A DNA stretch of 64,000 bases from Cordylochernes scorpioides (GCA_030710605.1 CP092872.1:94768922-94832921); one strand, 5' to 3'; positions 11,752 through 23,158 are shown, numbered from the stretch's first letter. A program made the numbers and translations. The notes: generated by a model from the sequence alone, not told the origin.

Positions 11752-12385
11752 ATGAAAACAGATCTTCTATTTGATTTAAAGAAATTGATCGCACCTAGGT
11801 AGGCATTACAACATAAATTAATTTCTTGTAAATATGCAAATAATCTATATATAAATATGTAATTGTGGTAAATAAAGGGGATCAATGAGTGAGTCAGGTT
11901 GAGAGACGTTCTTGTTAAAGTAGATTTGGTATATTTCTTGGTAAATGTCAAGTTGAAGACAAATTAAGAACAAAGCGGTATTCTTTCCCAATTACAGGGA
12001 GATCAAAGCTTGTTCTAAACAGAAATATTCAAGTTTCCCCTTTAAAGTGTTTTTAATTATCATTTTTATTTACAGTAAAACTCTTCAAATTAACGTATTT
12101 TTTTTAAAAGATCTCGACAAAATTGTGGATTTTATAGAAATGTGAATAAAATTATGAATATAAAATCAAAGGAAACTCAAAACTACACAAATTGCCCCAA
12201 TTTGTGCCTCGAAATATCACCTGTTGTAGAATTTCGGGTAGATAAACCTGCCATTTCATTTTTAACGGATTTATTTGTGTGGTCAACTGGTGAAACATTC
12301 TATTACGTTCTGTACTGGGGTGATAAAGTACTCGTAAATGCATTTTAAAGGGAGAGGTGCCCTTTTTGGTATATTTTATTATATA
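11752..12385. other. AT-rich non-coding stretch
   Basis: No gene is supported. Near 12348 it holds GGGAGAGGTGCC, a word shared with repeats near 18944, 46963 and 54765. Confidence 0.4.
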
Positions 12386-12590
12386 CACTCATAGACAAAA
12401 CTTAAGGAAGTTGAAAGTCTTTAATGTCGTCTATCGTCTATTTTTTTTTTAAACGGGCAATTTTGTTCACACTTGGTTATCTCGTGTGTCTTCAATAAAG
12501 GTCACTGTAATATCTTTGAGAGTTATTGTCTCAATCCCGATATACATGCTAAAAGGTACGACTTCCTTAAGTTTTGTCCATTAATATATA
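12386..12590. mobile_element. MITE with GACAAAACTTAAGGAAGT termini
   Basis: GACAAAACTTAAGGAAGT near 12393 is mirrored by ACTTCCTTAAGTTTTGTC near 12560, enclosing about 150 bp of non-coding DNA and flanked by TA-rich sequence. A related end lies at 22178-22205. Probably Tc1/mariner-derived. Confidence 0.7.
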
Positions 12591-13148
12591 CATAGTTTAA
12601 TTACACCATAACTATACTATACCCTTTTATTTATTTTAATAAGTATTTATTAAGTATAAAAAAAAAACATTTCCTCATAACAATATTCCAAGCAATTCAT
12701 AGTTTACATAAAATTCTGTTATTGCTGTCAATCATCCAAATATATATTCTTGCTTGTCTAATATGCAAACTTTAAAACATAAATTACATATTCGTCTTTA
12801 CGTTCAAAATATTTGGAAAATATTCAATATTTTAAATGTGTTTGTGTACGTTTATCAATTAGGAGAGATATGCACACATATATACATATACCCATTAAAA
12901 AAGAGAATAATAAATATTAAATATGTATTTAACGTGCAAGTCAAAAATGTTTGTTTTAAATATATAATTTATGAATACGGAATTTATATAAAATATTAAT
13001 ATTTTACTTCTCTCCCTTATTTATAATACATAAATCTATTTATATGCATATCTCTCTCTCTCTCCCTTCCTTTGAAAATATTTATATATAGGGGAGAATG
13101 GAATATTAAATTATATAAAATTTTTATTATCGTGTGTTTTTTTTAATA
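12591..13148. other. AT-rich stretch with a short (TC)n microsatellite
   Basis: No gene seen. A TCTCTCTCTC run lies near 13051-13065. Confidence 0.5.
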
Positions 13149-14115
13149 CAGTACAACTACCTCCCTGTAAAGGACAACACCTAATTGCTGAGCCAAAGTG
13201 TCTTTCAGGGAGTGGTGTGCTCTTACCAGAGAGTTACTACAGTAGAACTTCCTTTCCGACAACACCTAATTGCAGAGCTAAAGTGTCCTTTAGGGAGATG
13301 TGTGCTCTTACCAGAGAGTTGCTACAGTAGAACTACCTCCCTGTAAAGGACAACACCTAATTGCAGAGCCAAAGTGTCCTTTAGGGAGTGGTGTGCTCTT
13401 ACCAGAGAGTTGCTACAGTAGAACTACCTTCTTGTAAAGGACAACACCTAATTGCAGAGTCAAAGTGTCCTTTAGGGAGTGGTGTGCTCTTACCAGAGAG
13501 TTGCTACAGTAGAACTACTTCCCTGTAAAGGACAACACCTAATTGCAGAGTCAAAGTGTCCTTTAGGGAGTGGTGTGCTCTTACCAGAGAGTTGCTACAG
13601 TAGAACTACTTCCCTGTAAAGGACAACACCTAATTGCAGAGTCAAAGTGTCCTTTAGGGAGAGGTGTCCTCTTACCGGAGAATTGCTACAGTAGAACTAC
13701 CTTCCTGTAAAGGACAACACCTAATTGCAGAGCCAAAGTATTCTTTAGGGGGACATGTCCTCTTACCGGAGAGTTTCTACAGTATAACTACCTCTCCGAC
13801 AACACCTAATTGTAGAGCCAAAGTGTCCTTTATGGAGAGGTGTCCTCTTACCGGAGAGTTGTTACAGTAGAACTACCTCCCTGTAAAGTACAACACCCAA
13901 TTGCATAGCCAAAGTGTCCTTTAGGGAGAGGTATCCTCTTACCAGAGAGTTACTATAGTAGAACTACCTCTCCGACAACACCTAGTTACAGAGCCAAAGT
14001 GTCCTTTATGGAGAGATGTCCTCTTACCGGAGAGTTGCTAAATAGTAAAAATGGTAATTTTGCAAATGAAAACTGTCCTTTGTAGAGAGGTGTCCGTTAA
14101 AGGGAGGTTCTACTG
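13149..14115. mobile_element. TA-flanked element containing a 91-bp minisatellite
   Basis: The left end is CAGTACAACTACCTCCCTG and the right end GGGAGGTTCTACTG, each next to TA. Between them about nine units repeat. The word CAGTAGAACT recurs at 13325, 13416, 13507, 13598, 13689 and 13780, a steady 91-bp period, with shorter units elsewhere. A unit reads roughly: CAGTAGAACTACC, CTGTAAAGGACAACACC, AATTGCAGAGCCAAAG, TGTCCTTTAGGGAG, TCTTACCAGAGAGTTGCTA. The CAGT(R)NAACCT-type ends and TA target suggest a pogo/Tigger-like non-autonomous element. The 23159-23339 copy has only one unit. Confidence 0.85.
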
Positions 14116-14129
14116 TATTTTTAATGCAC

Positions 14130-14273
14130 TAAAAAAATAGAATACTTCAACTACCGCCATTGAATAATTAGATTTATAAAGGTATGCAAATAAACGCGAT
14201 GTGTGACGACGATAATCATATATTGAGTAAAGAATTGTAGAGAGGTGTCCGTTAAAGGAAGGTTCTACTGTAT
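14130..14273. repeat. Flank shared with 30810-30930, plus a partial minisatellite-element end
   Basis: Sequence from ATACTTCAACTACCGCC through GGTATGCAAATAAACGCG to ATATTGAGTAAAG matches the reverse complement of about 30816-30925. Then 14234-14273 is a lone right end of the 91-bp element (GAGGTGTCCGTTAAAGG, GGTTCTACTGTA). Confidence 0.65.
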
Positions 14274-15274
14274 AAGGGTAGCATCCTGTTTAAACTGAGC
14301 TTATAAAATAGCCATGAATGTAATAACAGTAGCGTTTGGTAATATTCCCAAATCCCTGTGTAAATTATTCGATCGATAATTCGGATATAATCCATGTGAT
14401 GTAGAATGTCATGTAATGTCATAAGACAAACCTCAAAAATGACTCGTCAATATATTTAATGTATGAAAAAATAAAGTTTATAAAATACCAGAGAGGCAAT
14501 GAGGGACATTTACAATGTCTTGCAAAATACAAATATCGAGAAATTAATAAGTTTGTTTCATAAAATATTAGTTCTTAAAATTAAATATACTTCGGCCAGT
14601 ATAAATCTTTCTTTATTCACAATGGAAATGCTATTTTGAATATGTAAAAATATATGCAAATTAAAGATAATTTTTTTTTTATTTTCACGAACAAAAAATA
14701 TGGAGTTATTGAGCATGAGGTTAATGGTATAACCATCTATATTATATGAGGTAGAATGAAGAGAAAGTCAATAAAGATATTTTAAATTGGCAGTGTTTTC
14801 TATATCATTACTGAATTTTAAAAAAATTAAAAGATTGGGAAGACTTTTTAAAATATTTCAAACAAAACAAGTTGTAACAGATATTCTCTAAGAATATACT
14901 TGGACCTTTCTTGAAGTTTTATCTTTCCCAATGCAGAGATTTCTACATTCTCCACTTCCATTGAATAGTTTCACAAGTATTTTTGGATTAAACTTTTCGA
15001 ATGCCACTTGGAAGCTCTTGTAGAACTGAGAAATAAGATTTAAGAACAGAATAATAGGGAGAAATAGCATATGGACGTTGATTGTAAAACAATTTTAAAA
15101 TCGTATCTCAATCTTTTAAAGATCATATTTGTATTTTCTTTGAGATATTATTTGAAATTATTTGCATATTTTGACTTTTCTCTCTGTAATCACACACACC
15201 TGCGTCTTTATGGGAAGACAAACATCACGATAAGACAGCAATTAGACAAGAACAAAACTATGAAGTAAATTAAA
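14274..15274. other. AT-rich non-coding stretch
   Basis: No gene, RNA or repeat family recognised; open frames are short and unlike any protein I know. Confidence 0.5.
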
Positions 15275-15705
15275 TTTTATTGCCATCTATCGTTAAAATT
15301 TTACACAAATAAATTTACTGGCAATGCGTTTCTTTTAAATATCATCAAATATTATCTCTACAGACCTTACTGCAATGATATGAGTTATTGAATGAGAGGG
15401 CTTGGCTCATCAGTAGTGAACCCTCTCAGCGATTTCATAGTCATAGGTTTCAGTCCATAGGTCACTAAACACCCCTAAGCTGCCTTCCATAGAAAATGCA
15501 GGGTATATAACAAAACCAATCCAATACAATAGTAGAGTGGTCTAGAGATTAATTTGGCGAAACCGCTGAGAGGGTTCACTACTGATGAGCCAAGCCCTCT
15601 CATTCAAGAACTCATATCATTGCAGTAAGGTCTGTAGAGATAATATTTGATGATATTTAAAAGAAACGCATTGCCAGTAAATTTATCTGTGTAAAACTAT
15701 GAATG
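15275..15705. mobile_element. Long palindromic MITE, full copy (family P)
   Basis: Arms of more than 100 bp: ACACAAATAAATTTACTGGC near 15302 mirrors GCCAGTAAATTTATCTGTG near 15672, each followed inward by CTACAGACCTTACTGCAATG or its complement and by the block around GGCTCATCAG. The right arm carries, in order, TTGGC, GAAA, CTGATGA and GCCAA (15553-15594), the hammerhead-like core discussed in the findings. Family P copies also lie at 16583, 18541, 30385, 33165, 39000, 41222, 44750, 46205, 47945, 50915, 52594, 54190, 61670 and 62165. Confidence 0.8.
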
Positions 15706-15908
15706 ATAAACAAAAGATAAGGAATGAGGGAAGTTTACAGAGTAGTAAAATATAAACATAAAAAATGATACTCTGTTAATACTAGTGTAAAATAATAAAT
15801 ACTTGTCTCGCTAACAATATATTTATTTTTGTGTAAATTATATATAATTATGAGCTATATATAAATACATTTATTTTCTATTATTATTTTATTATGATTT
15901 TTAAAGAT

Positions 15909-16352
15909 TTATTTTATCATAATATAAACATCCCTCTTTGCTTCGCTCTGGTATTTTAAAGGTTGGCTCAGGATTATATTCAGGCAGACTATGCAGAGGT
16001 ATTGAAAGAAGACCCAACTTAACCCCATTACCAAGATGAAGACCAAACCATGGACCACTTCACTTTGCCCAACCTTCCAATACCAAAGATTCTTGACGGT
16101 AACCTTCCTAGGGATCACCAACCTAAGTAACAGAATCTCTAGAAAATCTCCAAAGAAATAAATCTGCCCACCTCAGTAATTGGACTTTCACTGACATTGT
16201 AAATCTTCTTCTCCTTCTTCTTTCTTATCTCCACTCAAATCACACTAAGGTATCAAGCTTGTTGATGGTGTCTGCCGGAGAAGAGTAGAGCTCATCAATG
16301 GATGAGTCAATACAGTCAATAATATGTCTTGGGGTTGCAGGCGACATTGTAA
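15909..16352 (-). pseudogene. Coding-like fragments of an unidentified gene
   Basis: Two minus-strand pieces. 16352-16205 reads ATPRHIIDCIDSS and SPADTINKLDTL, ending at a stop. It is paralogous to the 46440-46130 piece (ATPNHIIDYIDSF, SSADIINKLYKLDTL). 16135-15909 is an open segment with one strongly hydrophobic stretch (GLVFILVMGLSWVFF), possibly a membrane helix. I do not recognise the family. Duplication of the piece argues for a real ancestral exon; here it is isolated among transposons, so probably a pseudogene. Confidence 0.4.
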
Positions 16353-16582
16353 ATAAAACCAAGAACAGCCCGGGTGACTTCTGTACGTCGTGGCTCCAGG
16401 AACCTACTGTGTTAACTAAATATATAATAAATCAATGTTTTTTAATTGTTTATAGCACAAATTAAATTGACGTGTCATTGTGAGGTTTATATTTCTCAGT
16501 TTCTACGGGACATTAGAACATTTTTCAGCGTGAATATCAATCTCCCTGAAACTCTATGTTATATATGCAAATATAATATATG

Positions 16583-16735
16583 AAAGCAATAAACCACGAA
16601 TGTTTCTTTTATGCATAAAGCAAAGTTCTACTGTCCATACTGCGATGTAAAATATTGAAAGGGCTTGGCTCATCGCAGTAAGGATAGTAGAAATTTGCTT
16701 TAGGTGTAAAAGAAACATTCGTGTTTTAATGATTT
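16583..16735. mobile_element. Collapsed hairpin copy of MITE family P
   Basis: Arms 16597-16650 and 16675-16722 (ACGAATGTTTCTTTTATGC / its complement, TTCTACTGTCC / AGGATAGTAGAA) lie almost face to face. The middle of the family, including most of the CTGATGA/GAAA core, has been deleted. Confidence 0.75.
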
Positions 16736-16749
16736 TATTTCCTTATATA

Positions 16750-18168
16750 CACTGCGTGACATTGAAAATGGAACACCAAGAAATAGTGGCCAGAAAGTGA
16801 TGAAACTCGGCAGACAAAGAGAGACAGGGACGAACAATAAGTGATCTTTATTTCAGAATGATAGTCATAATACAAAGCGAGAACGGCGTCGGCTTAGTAG
16901 CAAGTAGGACCACCGCGGACGGCGATGCACGCAGCAACACGTCTAGGTAGAGAGTCAATCAGAGTACGGATGGCGTCCTGAGGGATGGCTCTCCATTCCC
17001 TCTCAACCATTTGCCACAGTTCGTCTTCTGAACGCGGCTGTGGCAAGGCATGCAAACGGCGTCCAATGATGTCCCAGACGTGCTCGATTGGTGAGAGATC
17101 AGGAGAGTACGGTGGCCAGGGAAGCATCTGTACATCTTGCAGAGCTTGTTGGCTAATGCGAGCAGTGTGCGGTCGGGCGTTATCCTGCTGATAAAGGGCA
17201 TTGGGTACCCCCTGAAGGTAGGGGAGTGTCACCGGTCGCAGCACATCATCAACCTATCGTTGGGCCATCATAGTGCCCTGAATACGAAGTAAAGGTGACC
17301 TGGAATCATACGCGATTGCGCCCCAAACCATGATTCCACGTTGTCGCACGGTGGGGCGTTCCACAATTGCTGCCGGATTGGACCTTTCTCCACGTCGACG
17401 CCACACGCGTACACGGCGACTATCACTGGACAAGCAGAAACGCGACTCATCTGAGAACACGACCCTGTGCCATTCCGTCATCCACGTCGATCTAGCCCGG
17501 CACCATTCCAAACGTTGGCGCCTATTCGGTGGGGTCAATGGCAGTCTTCTTAGCGGACGGCATGAGTGCAAGCCATTAGCAACCAATCTACGAGAAATGG
17601 TTCTGGTCGAGATGGAATGATCTAGGGTGTCTTGCACATGTTGCAGGATGGCGGTACAAGTGGCTTGTGGGGCCGCCACTGCTTGTCGAAGGATACGCCG
17701 ATCCACACGTGCTGACGTCACTCTGGTTGCACCGACATTCCTATAAATTGCCACATTTCCTTGTTCCAACCATCTTCTCCACAGTCGGTGCACCGTGGAC
17801 GCACCAAGGTGTGTATCAGCTGCGATTTGACGTATGGACCAACCTGCCCTTTTCAGTCCGATCACCATGCCCCTCGTAAAAGCGTCTGTCTGCTTGAACT
17901 GCCTCCGTTTACGATGACCTGGCATTCTCTGTTATTACACGTGTCTTTTGACACAAGAACAAAATTTCTACAATGATTTTCCTTGAAGAAATGACGACAC
18001 GAATACTTTCCTTTCTGCAAGTTCCTTCCCTTATATCTTACTCCATGTGCGCACGAGAGCTGCGCATTTTACATCATTTGCATAACTCGGTTAGGCGCTT
18101 CTACCCTGAAATTTGCATAATTTTCTGGCCACTATTTCTTGGTGTTCCATTTTCAATGTCACGCAGTG
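16750..18168 (-). mobile_element. Complete Tc1-like transposon
   Basis: Termini CACTGCGTGACATTGAAAAT and its exact complement at 18149-18168 extend as inverted repeats of about 48 bp (to TAGTGGCCAGAAA). TA duplications stand at 16748-16749 and 18169-18170. The element is 1419 bp, the usual Tc1 size, with one transposase on the minus strand. A truncated relative lies at 39812-40112. Confidence 0.93.
16894..17925 (-). pseudogene. Tc1-like transposase with one in-frame stop
   Basis: A DDE transposase of about 343 residues that cuts and joins its own termini at TA sites. The N-terminal paired-type HTH domains (IRQIAADTHLGASTVHRLW) occupy roughly residues 1-110. The catalytic triad blocks are VVFSDESRFCL, YQQDNARPHTA and YSPDLSPIEHVWD; I count 32 residues between the last Asp and the Glu. 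The frame runs from 17925 to 16894 with a single TAG at about 17251-17253 in ...MMAQR-stop-VDDVL. The reading frame continues unchanged after it, so one substitution silenced an otherwise intact gene. Element otherwise complete. Confidence 0.92.
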
Positions 18169-18304
18169 TATATATGGCGTGATATTGTCCTATAATATGT
18201 AAATATGTATAAAGGATTATTCTCTTGATAATAATCGTAATAAATGTATTTGCAATACATGAATGCTTCTTCCCATCCTATTACAATATATTCTGGTTTG
18301 AAAA

Positions 18305-18540
18305 TCGGCTCGAACACTTCACCACCTTAAACACCTTTTATGGTAAATTCGACCAATTCCATAACCTCTCTCGTAGGATGTTATGAAGCCGAAGCCGTCC
18401 CTGTACTGATGAGGGCCATAGCCAGAAACCATGGTATACAGGTTGTTGGCTGTTTGTATGAATTTGTCAAAACTGGTGTTGTGGCTTATTCTGATATCTA
18501 AATTTGTGCCTTCTGCTCTCAAAAATAAAATAATATCATT
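18305..18540 (-). pseudogene. Coding-like fragment of unknown function
   Basis: Minus-strand frame with NTSFDKFIQTANNLYTMVSG and YGPHQYRDGFGFITSYERGY. A diverged relative with frame damage lies at about 55545-55680 (PHQYRDGF). Conservation of PHQYRDGF between the copies suggests coding ancestry, but I do not recognise the family. The upstream end abuts MITE family P at 18541. Confidence 0.35.
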
Positions 18541-18925
18541 ATGATGCATTAGCGCGCCATCTGTTATCAAAATTCGAAACTATTATAGACGCGTATGATT
18601 CTTTTTTTAAATAAACAATTTCTACTGTCCTTACTGCAATGGAAAAAAATTAATGGGAAGGCCTGGCTCATCAGTGGTGAACCCTCCCAGCGGTTTCGCC
18701 AATTTAATCTACCATACCGCTGTTATATTACATTTTTTTCGAACTTCCTTTTATAGTTATACTGATGCTAGACTCTTTGAATGGGTATTTTAGATCAACT
18801 ATGAACATAAGCTTTGAGGACAGTAGAATTACATACATTTATAAATATATAACAGTGGACATTGTTTATTTTAAAAAAGAATCCTACGCGTCTATAATAG
18901 TTCCGAATTTAAATAGCATTGTGTT
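18541..18925. mobile_element. MITE family P copy
   Basis: Outer ends TTAGCGCGCCATCTGTTATC and, in the right arm, ATCCTACGCGTCTATAATAG. The inner left arm (minus strand) carries TTGGC, GAAA, CTGATGA and GCCAG. A GGACAGTAGAATT block begins the right arm near 18820. Confidence 0.75.
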
Positions 18926-19574
18926 GATGAATTTAATAAAGGGAGAGGTGCCTTTTTTTTTTGTCCATGGATATCATCTTCCCAAAGTTTCTATAATGTA
19001 GGAAATATTGTTTTCTAAGTAATAAAAATAAAATGTGAAATATATATATGATAATATTTTCTTTATTATATCTTTTATTATTTTCTCTAGAAATATATAT
19101 TTACATATTTTGAATTTTCTTTTATATTAACCTTTTTTTCCCCCAGAGACTAAAATTGCCAAAAGAATACAAACTAAACAAAATTCAAGAGAATTTTAAA
19201 ACTTTTTTTTAAGAGAATAAAAGCGGTAGAAAATAAGATGCAGAAGAAAAGGTGGGAGCTAGAATTAAACAAAATGAAATATATATATACTACCAGACGA
19301 AACTTCCGCTTTTCTATTACACACGATCCTTTTTTAATCAAGGACTTGCGTTTGGCTTCAAATTTAATTCACAGATGTTATTACATTTTTCTCCTCTCTA
19401 TTCTTTATTTTCTTTTTGGTAACATAGATTACAGAGGTAGCAAGCATTCCAAGTATGACATATATATATATGTTTTTTTAGAATAAAATATATTTATTAT
19501 AAAAGTTGTTTTCACACAAAATAAGAATTTGGTCTCTTCTGGAATTTTCTTATAATTTATATTTATAAGAATTC
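18926..19574. other. AT-rich non-coding stretch
   Basis: No gene supported. Contains a GGGAGAGGTGCC word followed by a T run near 18944 and several short (TA)n tracts. Confidence 0.4.
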
Positions 19575-19745
19575 CCGCCCAGAACTCCTCTTCTACGTGG
19601 CGGGCGGGAGAAGCAGCACAAGTAAGGGACTGTCCTGTAGTACGGTGTCGTGAGCCGCTAGGGTAACCGTAAACAGGGAACTCTGAAATGTGGCTGACTA
19701 ACGGGGCAATGGCACCCCCCCCCCCCCCCCCCCCTTTCCATGGAG
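19575..19745 (-). repeat. Dispersed GC-rich repeat with a C20 run
   Basis: Shares CCCCGTTAGTCAGCC, GGCTCACGACACCGTACTAC and CTCCCGCCCGCCACGTAGA with 35505-35640, in opposite orientation. It contains 20 consecutive C at 19715-19734. No coding potential. Confidence 0.7.
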
Positions 19746-20034
19746 CAACATCAATCCAAAAGAGGACTTCCATACAGACAAGGCACCTCGGTTGGCACGG
19801 ACCGATCTGCTTCATGGACAAGACACCACCATAAGAATCATTACTAGGCGCTTTCTTTTTTGATGTCTACTTTTGATTAAGAATCATTACGTTCTATTTT
19901 ACTTATCACAATTTGAAATATATTGTAGAAAGGATGACAAACTATTATAGAAGCCAAGATATTGGGCAAACTGTTGCTGGCGAACCACTTGCGGCTCTTT
20001 GAATGTGAAGGCTCTTTATATAGTTCTATACATA

Positions 20035-20282
20035 CACCCATACCTCGCTTTGCGTCGGGGTTACGTTCCAAAAAAACACGACGCAAATTGAAAATATGTT
20101 AAGGCGCAATCAAAAACAAAGTTGTTGCCATATTTTAGGAAAAAAAATTAAAGACTCGAATCCAAAACAACGCAACTTCGAAAATCTAACGACGCACAGT
20201 GAAAATCAGTAAAAATTAAGCAGCGACACAACTTCGAAAAAAAAAAACGCAAAACGAAACGACGCAAAGCGAGGTATTGGTG
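20035..20282. mobile_element. TA-flanked MITE nested in hAT MITE
   Basis: Termini CACCCATACCTCGCTTTGCG and CGCAAAGCGAGGTATTGGTG are inverted repeats, with TA at 20033-20034 and 20283-20284. The interior repeats GACGCAA/AACGCAA words. Deleting it restores the continuous host sequence seen at 45 kb. Confidence 0.85.
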
Positions 20283-20315
20283 TAAATATTATTTATGCGA
20301 GTACTATTTATTGTT

Positions 20316-20615
20316 ATAAAGGACTGCGGCGTGTGATTATAAACAAAACTTAAAATTATACCGCATAAGTTTATTTTCTATGAAAAATCAATATTTATTT
20401 TAAAGAGAAATATTTACTATTTCTAACTTTTTTGAATGAAGTATGAGAGGGTGAAAATATGAAAAGTAATGGCGAACGGGAAAAATAAAACTCTTCATAT
20501 TTTCACCCTCTCATACTTCATTCAAAAAAGTTAGAAATAGTAAATATTTCTCTTTAAAATAAATATTGATTTTTCATAGAAAAGAAACTTATGCGGTATA
20601 ATTTTAAGTTTTGTT
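20316..20615. mobile_element. Palindromic insertion with 14-bp target duplication
   Basis: Almost the whole insert is a ~120-bp inverted repeat (ACTTAAAATTATACCGCATA ... centre near 20475 ... complement). It is bracketed by the direct repeat TACTATTTATTGTT at 20302-20315 and 20616-20629. The arm sequence also follows the tRNA-like sequence at 39524, suggesting two SINE 3' bodies joined head to head. A 14-bp duplication fits LINE-driven insertion. Confidence 0.75.
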
Positions 20616-21000
20616 TACTATTTATTGTTGGCAAGAAAAAAAATGTGGCTCTTTAAAAACTTTGAAATTTTGTAAATTGTAATTTCTGACTCAAAAGTTT
20701 GCCGACACGTGTTCTAGAGTAAAGATGGAGAAAGATGGGTGATGGACTCCAGATACGAAGGAATGGCCATGTGTGAGGGAGACAGGCGCCAAAAATGGCA
20801 TTCCTGTGTGAGGGAGGACATAGTGTTTAGATCTGTATTTATAATTTCTGAAGATTTTTATAAAAATAGAGAGAGAGAGAGATATAAACAATTTATAAAA
20901 TAATCTTTTAGCTTGTTTTCTAATTTTAAAAAAATTGAAGTAATATGTTATTGTTTATTTTTTTAAATATATATAATTTAGTTATTTTTCTTAATATTAT

Positions 21001-21300
21001 CCTAGTACACGTGGTACAGGCCATGATAATCATGGTGGGTAGAAGTAGGAGACTACTTTTACTGTAAGTGCACCACATGTCTACACATGTGAAAAGCAGT
21101 TTCACTTTGTACTTACAAATATGTCAGAGCCCCGTTTGGTAACTTTGCACTCACTGGTGGGGTTGGACTTTTGCAAGAATCGGGTGCCACTGGAGCATTT
21201 TTTAAATTTTTATTCAGAAAAAAAAAGCCTAATGCGGGAATCGAACCCGAGTCTTAGCGATCGAAAACCAACGGTTTAGACCATCCTTCCACCGACCCCA
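21001..21300 (-). repeat. tRNA-derived SINE (family S), full-length
   Basis: Read on the minus strand: tRNA-like head with box A region GGATGGTCTAAACCG and box B GGGTTCGATTCCCGC, then an A/T-rich link, CAAGTAACCAAACGGGGCTC-type body, and the 3' part GTGTAGACATGTGGTGCACT to CCATGATTATCATGGCCTGT. Other copies: 36510-36797, 45055-45558, 51265-51572, 53485-53785, with fragments elsewhere. Confidence 0.85.
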
Positions 21301-21649
21301 ATATATATGTCGATTTATTTCAAACTTTATTAACAAATCTATTCAATTACTCATCTAATTTCAGACCCACAACACACAACAATAATTCCTAAACGTTCTA
21401 ATTTGACAACTAATTTTAAAAATGAAACGATCATTTTCATTATTTAACAGATATTCGGCAACCCTGGTGCAAACGAGGCCATCGTTTGGTGTCTATAATT
21501 CACAATTACCTTGGTAACCAAATGTAGGTCTTAAGACAGACTTTAGCAACTTTTGTTTTCAATCATAAGTCTCGTTTTTTTTATAAGTTGTTTTGTTCTT
21601 TGGTTATAAAATAGTAAATTTTTTAATTTATTTTTCTCAATCATTGTAT

Positions 21650-21730
21650 CAATTTTTCCTGTAGAAGGCCGTTATCCCGAAAGCTCGAAAAACGTTTAAT
21701 AAAAGATCTCATCCTATTTAAATATTTTTA
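21650..21730 (+). repeat. PLE-type terminal hairpin
   Basis: CCTGTAGAAGGCC...CCCGAAAGCTCGAAAAACG followed by AATAAAAGATCTCATCCT resembles the 3' end of the PLE at 30250-30330. A fragment only. Confidence 0.5.
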
Positions 21731-21843
21731 AAAATTATTCAGTGACAATATTTTAAGTATAAACCACTTCCTTATTTGCTTATATAACAGCGGATTTCCC
21801 ATATATGTAAATTGGAACGTTATCTTTTCTTTAAAAATATATA

Positions 21844-22130
21844 CACCTATCCACCGATTTACACGGTACTTGTTTTACACGTTTTCGCTTTTACACGGTT
21901 TTCCAAATAAGTTTTTTTTTTGTTTTTATCGCACTATACTAAATGCTACTGTGATTGAACACATGCGCTGTGTACACATCTCACGAAGAATCCCGAGCTT
22001 ATGTGTTGACTTGCTGCACACGCACACTGTGTCTGTATTTCTTCGCATAAATATTTCGCGAAAATTTTTAATTTTCGATTTACACGTTTTTCTCAGGAAC
22101 GTATCTACCGTGTAAATCGGGGGATAGGTG
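21844..22130. mobile_element. TA-flanked MITE (family T), copy 1
   Basis: Termini CACCTATCCACCGATTTACA and TGTAAATCGGGGGATAGGTG are inverted, with TA on both sides. It is almost identical over its whole length to 53824-54103, so the family moved recently. Non-coding. Confidence 0.88.
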
Positions 22131-23158
22131 TATATATAATAATAATAATAAAATAAATATATTTATGCATGTTAAAAGTTACAACTTCCTTAAAGGTTTT
22201 GTCCATGCGTGTATACGCGAGTGTGTTGTGTGCTGTTTTTATTTCGTGTTGTTTATGTTGTATATGCTTTGTGAGTTATGTGCGTTCTGTACGTTGCGTG
22301 AGCATATGTATGCGTACATGTGCTGTGATAAGTGTGTAAATAGGTATCTGCGCGCATGTATGCATCTATGTTGTGTATGTAGGTGCACGTGTGTGAATGC
22401 GGTATGAGTTGCATATGCATTATATTCCAAATAAATCGATATTGTACTAAATGAGAAATACGACTTACGAGCTATATCTCTCCTTATCATCATTAAGCAA
22501 TATGCAGTTAAATCTACATATCATTACAGACGACATTATTAAAATCTTCTGCCAAGAAATATCTGCGAGATTAGTTCGTCTGCAGGTGGCTAATGGAAAT
22601 AGCCGAGATTACTGATTTAAAATCAATAATGTTCTCGTTTGAAACCAATCAGATGAAAGGAAAACTTCGTCTGATTATTCTTTGTGTATATTATATCAAA
22701 TCTTTCTCTATGAAAATTTAATATTAAATTTGACTATTGACCATACTGTTTTCTTTTATTAATAATAACGATTATTATAAGCTCAAGAAAACCGGATTAT
22801 CCTACTAATATTATAATTTTGTTATTATTATTATTATTATTGTACGAGAAAAATATTGATTAATAAATCATGCCATGATATATTTGAGGCAATATATTTT
22901 TTTCTGAAGCAGTGAACAGTACAATCTGGTCTAAAATCTCAATCTACAATACGCTTTAAACCTTAATAAGTTCAATATTTATATGGTTTTCTTTGAAATA
23001 TATTTTTAAAGAAATTGAGAGTAATTCCCCCCATGACCGAAATTTTATTTTACAAATTTCGGTCAAACTTATAATTACTAGATCGAAATTATCAGGAATT
23101 TAAAGAAAGAATTTTACTTTGTTGAAATGTTCAAAGATATTGACATTATATAGATATA
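22131..23158. other. AT-rich non-coding stretch
   Basis: Holds an (ATA)n run at 22138-22155, one ACTTCCTTAA...GTTTTGTCCAT MITE end at about 22183-22205 and a GT/GC-rich low-complexity patch (22205-22410). No gene. Confidence 0.5.

Larger units (their letters stand above)
19958..20709 (-). mobile_element. hAT-type MITE hosting two other insertions
   Basis: Pieces GCGGCTCTTTGAATGTGAAG, ATTTATGCGAGTACTATTTA and AAAGTTTGCCGACACGTG match, in order and orientation, the reverse complement of the uninterrupted hAT copy at 45081-45274. Between them sit a TA-flanked MITE (20035-20282) and a palindromic element (20316-20615). The left terminus is diverged, so the start is approximate. Confidence 0.75.

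Noticed and set aside
13149..14115. CRISPR-like array
   Set aside because: Whole units repeat in tandem with no unique spacers; eukaryotic context, no cas genes.
19715..19734. C20 run as a functional i-motif
   Set aside because: A single homopolymer in a repeat, missing from the 35.5-kb copy, and a likely place for length errors.
21235..21300. tRNA genes at 21.2, 36.7 and 51.5 kb
   Set aside because: Box A and B words are present, but acceptor and anticodon stems fail; they are heads of one SINE family.
22165..22493. Cysteine-rich 80-residue frame and its antisense
   Set aside because: Driven by a TGTG/GCAT low-complexity patch.
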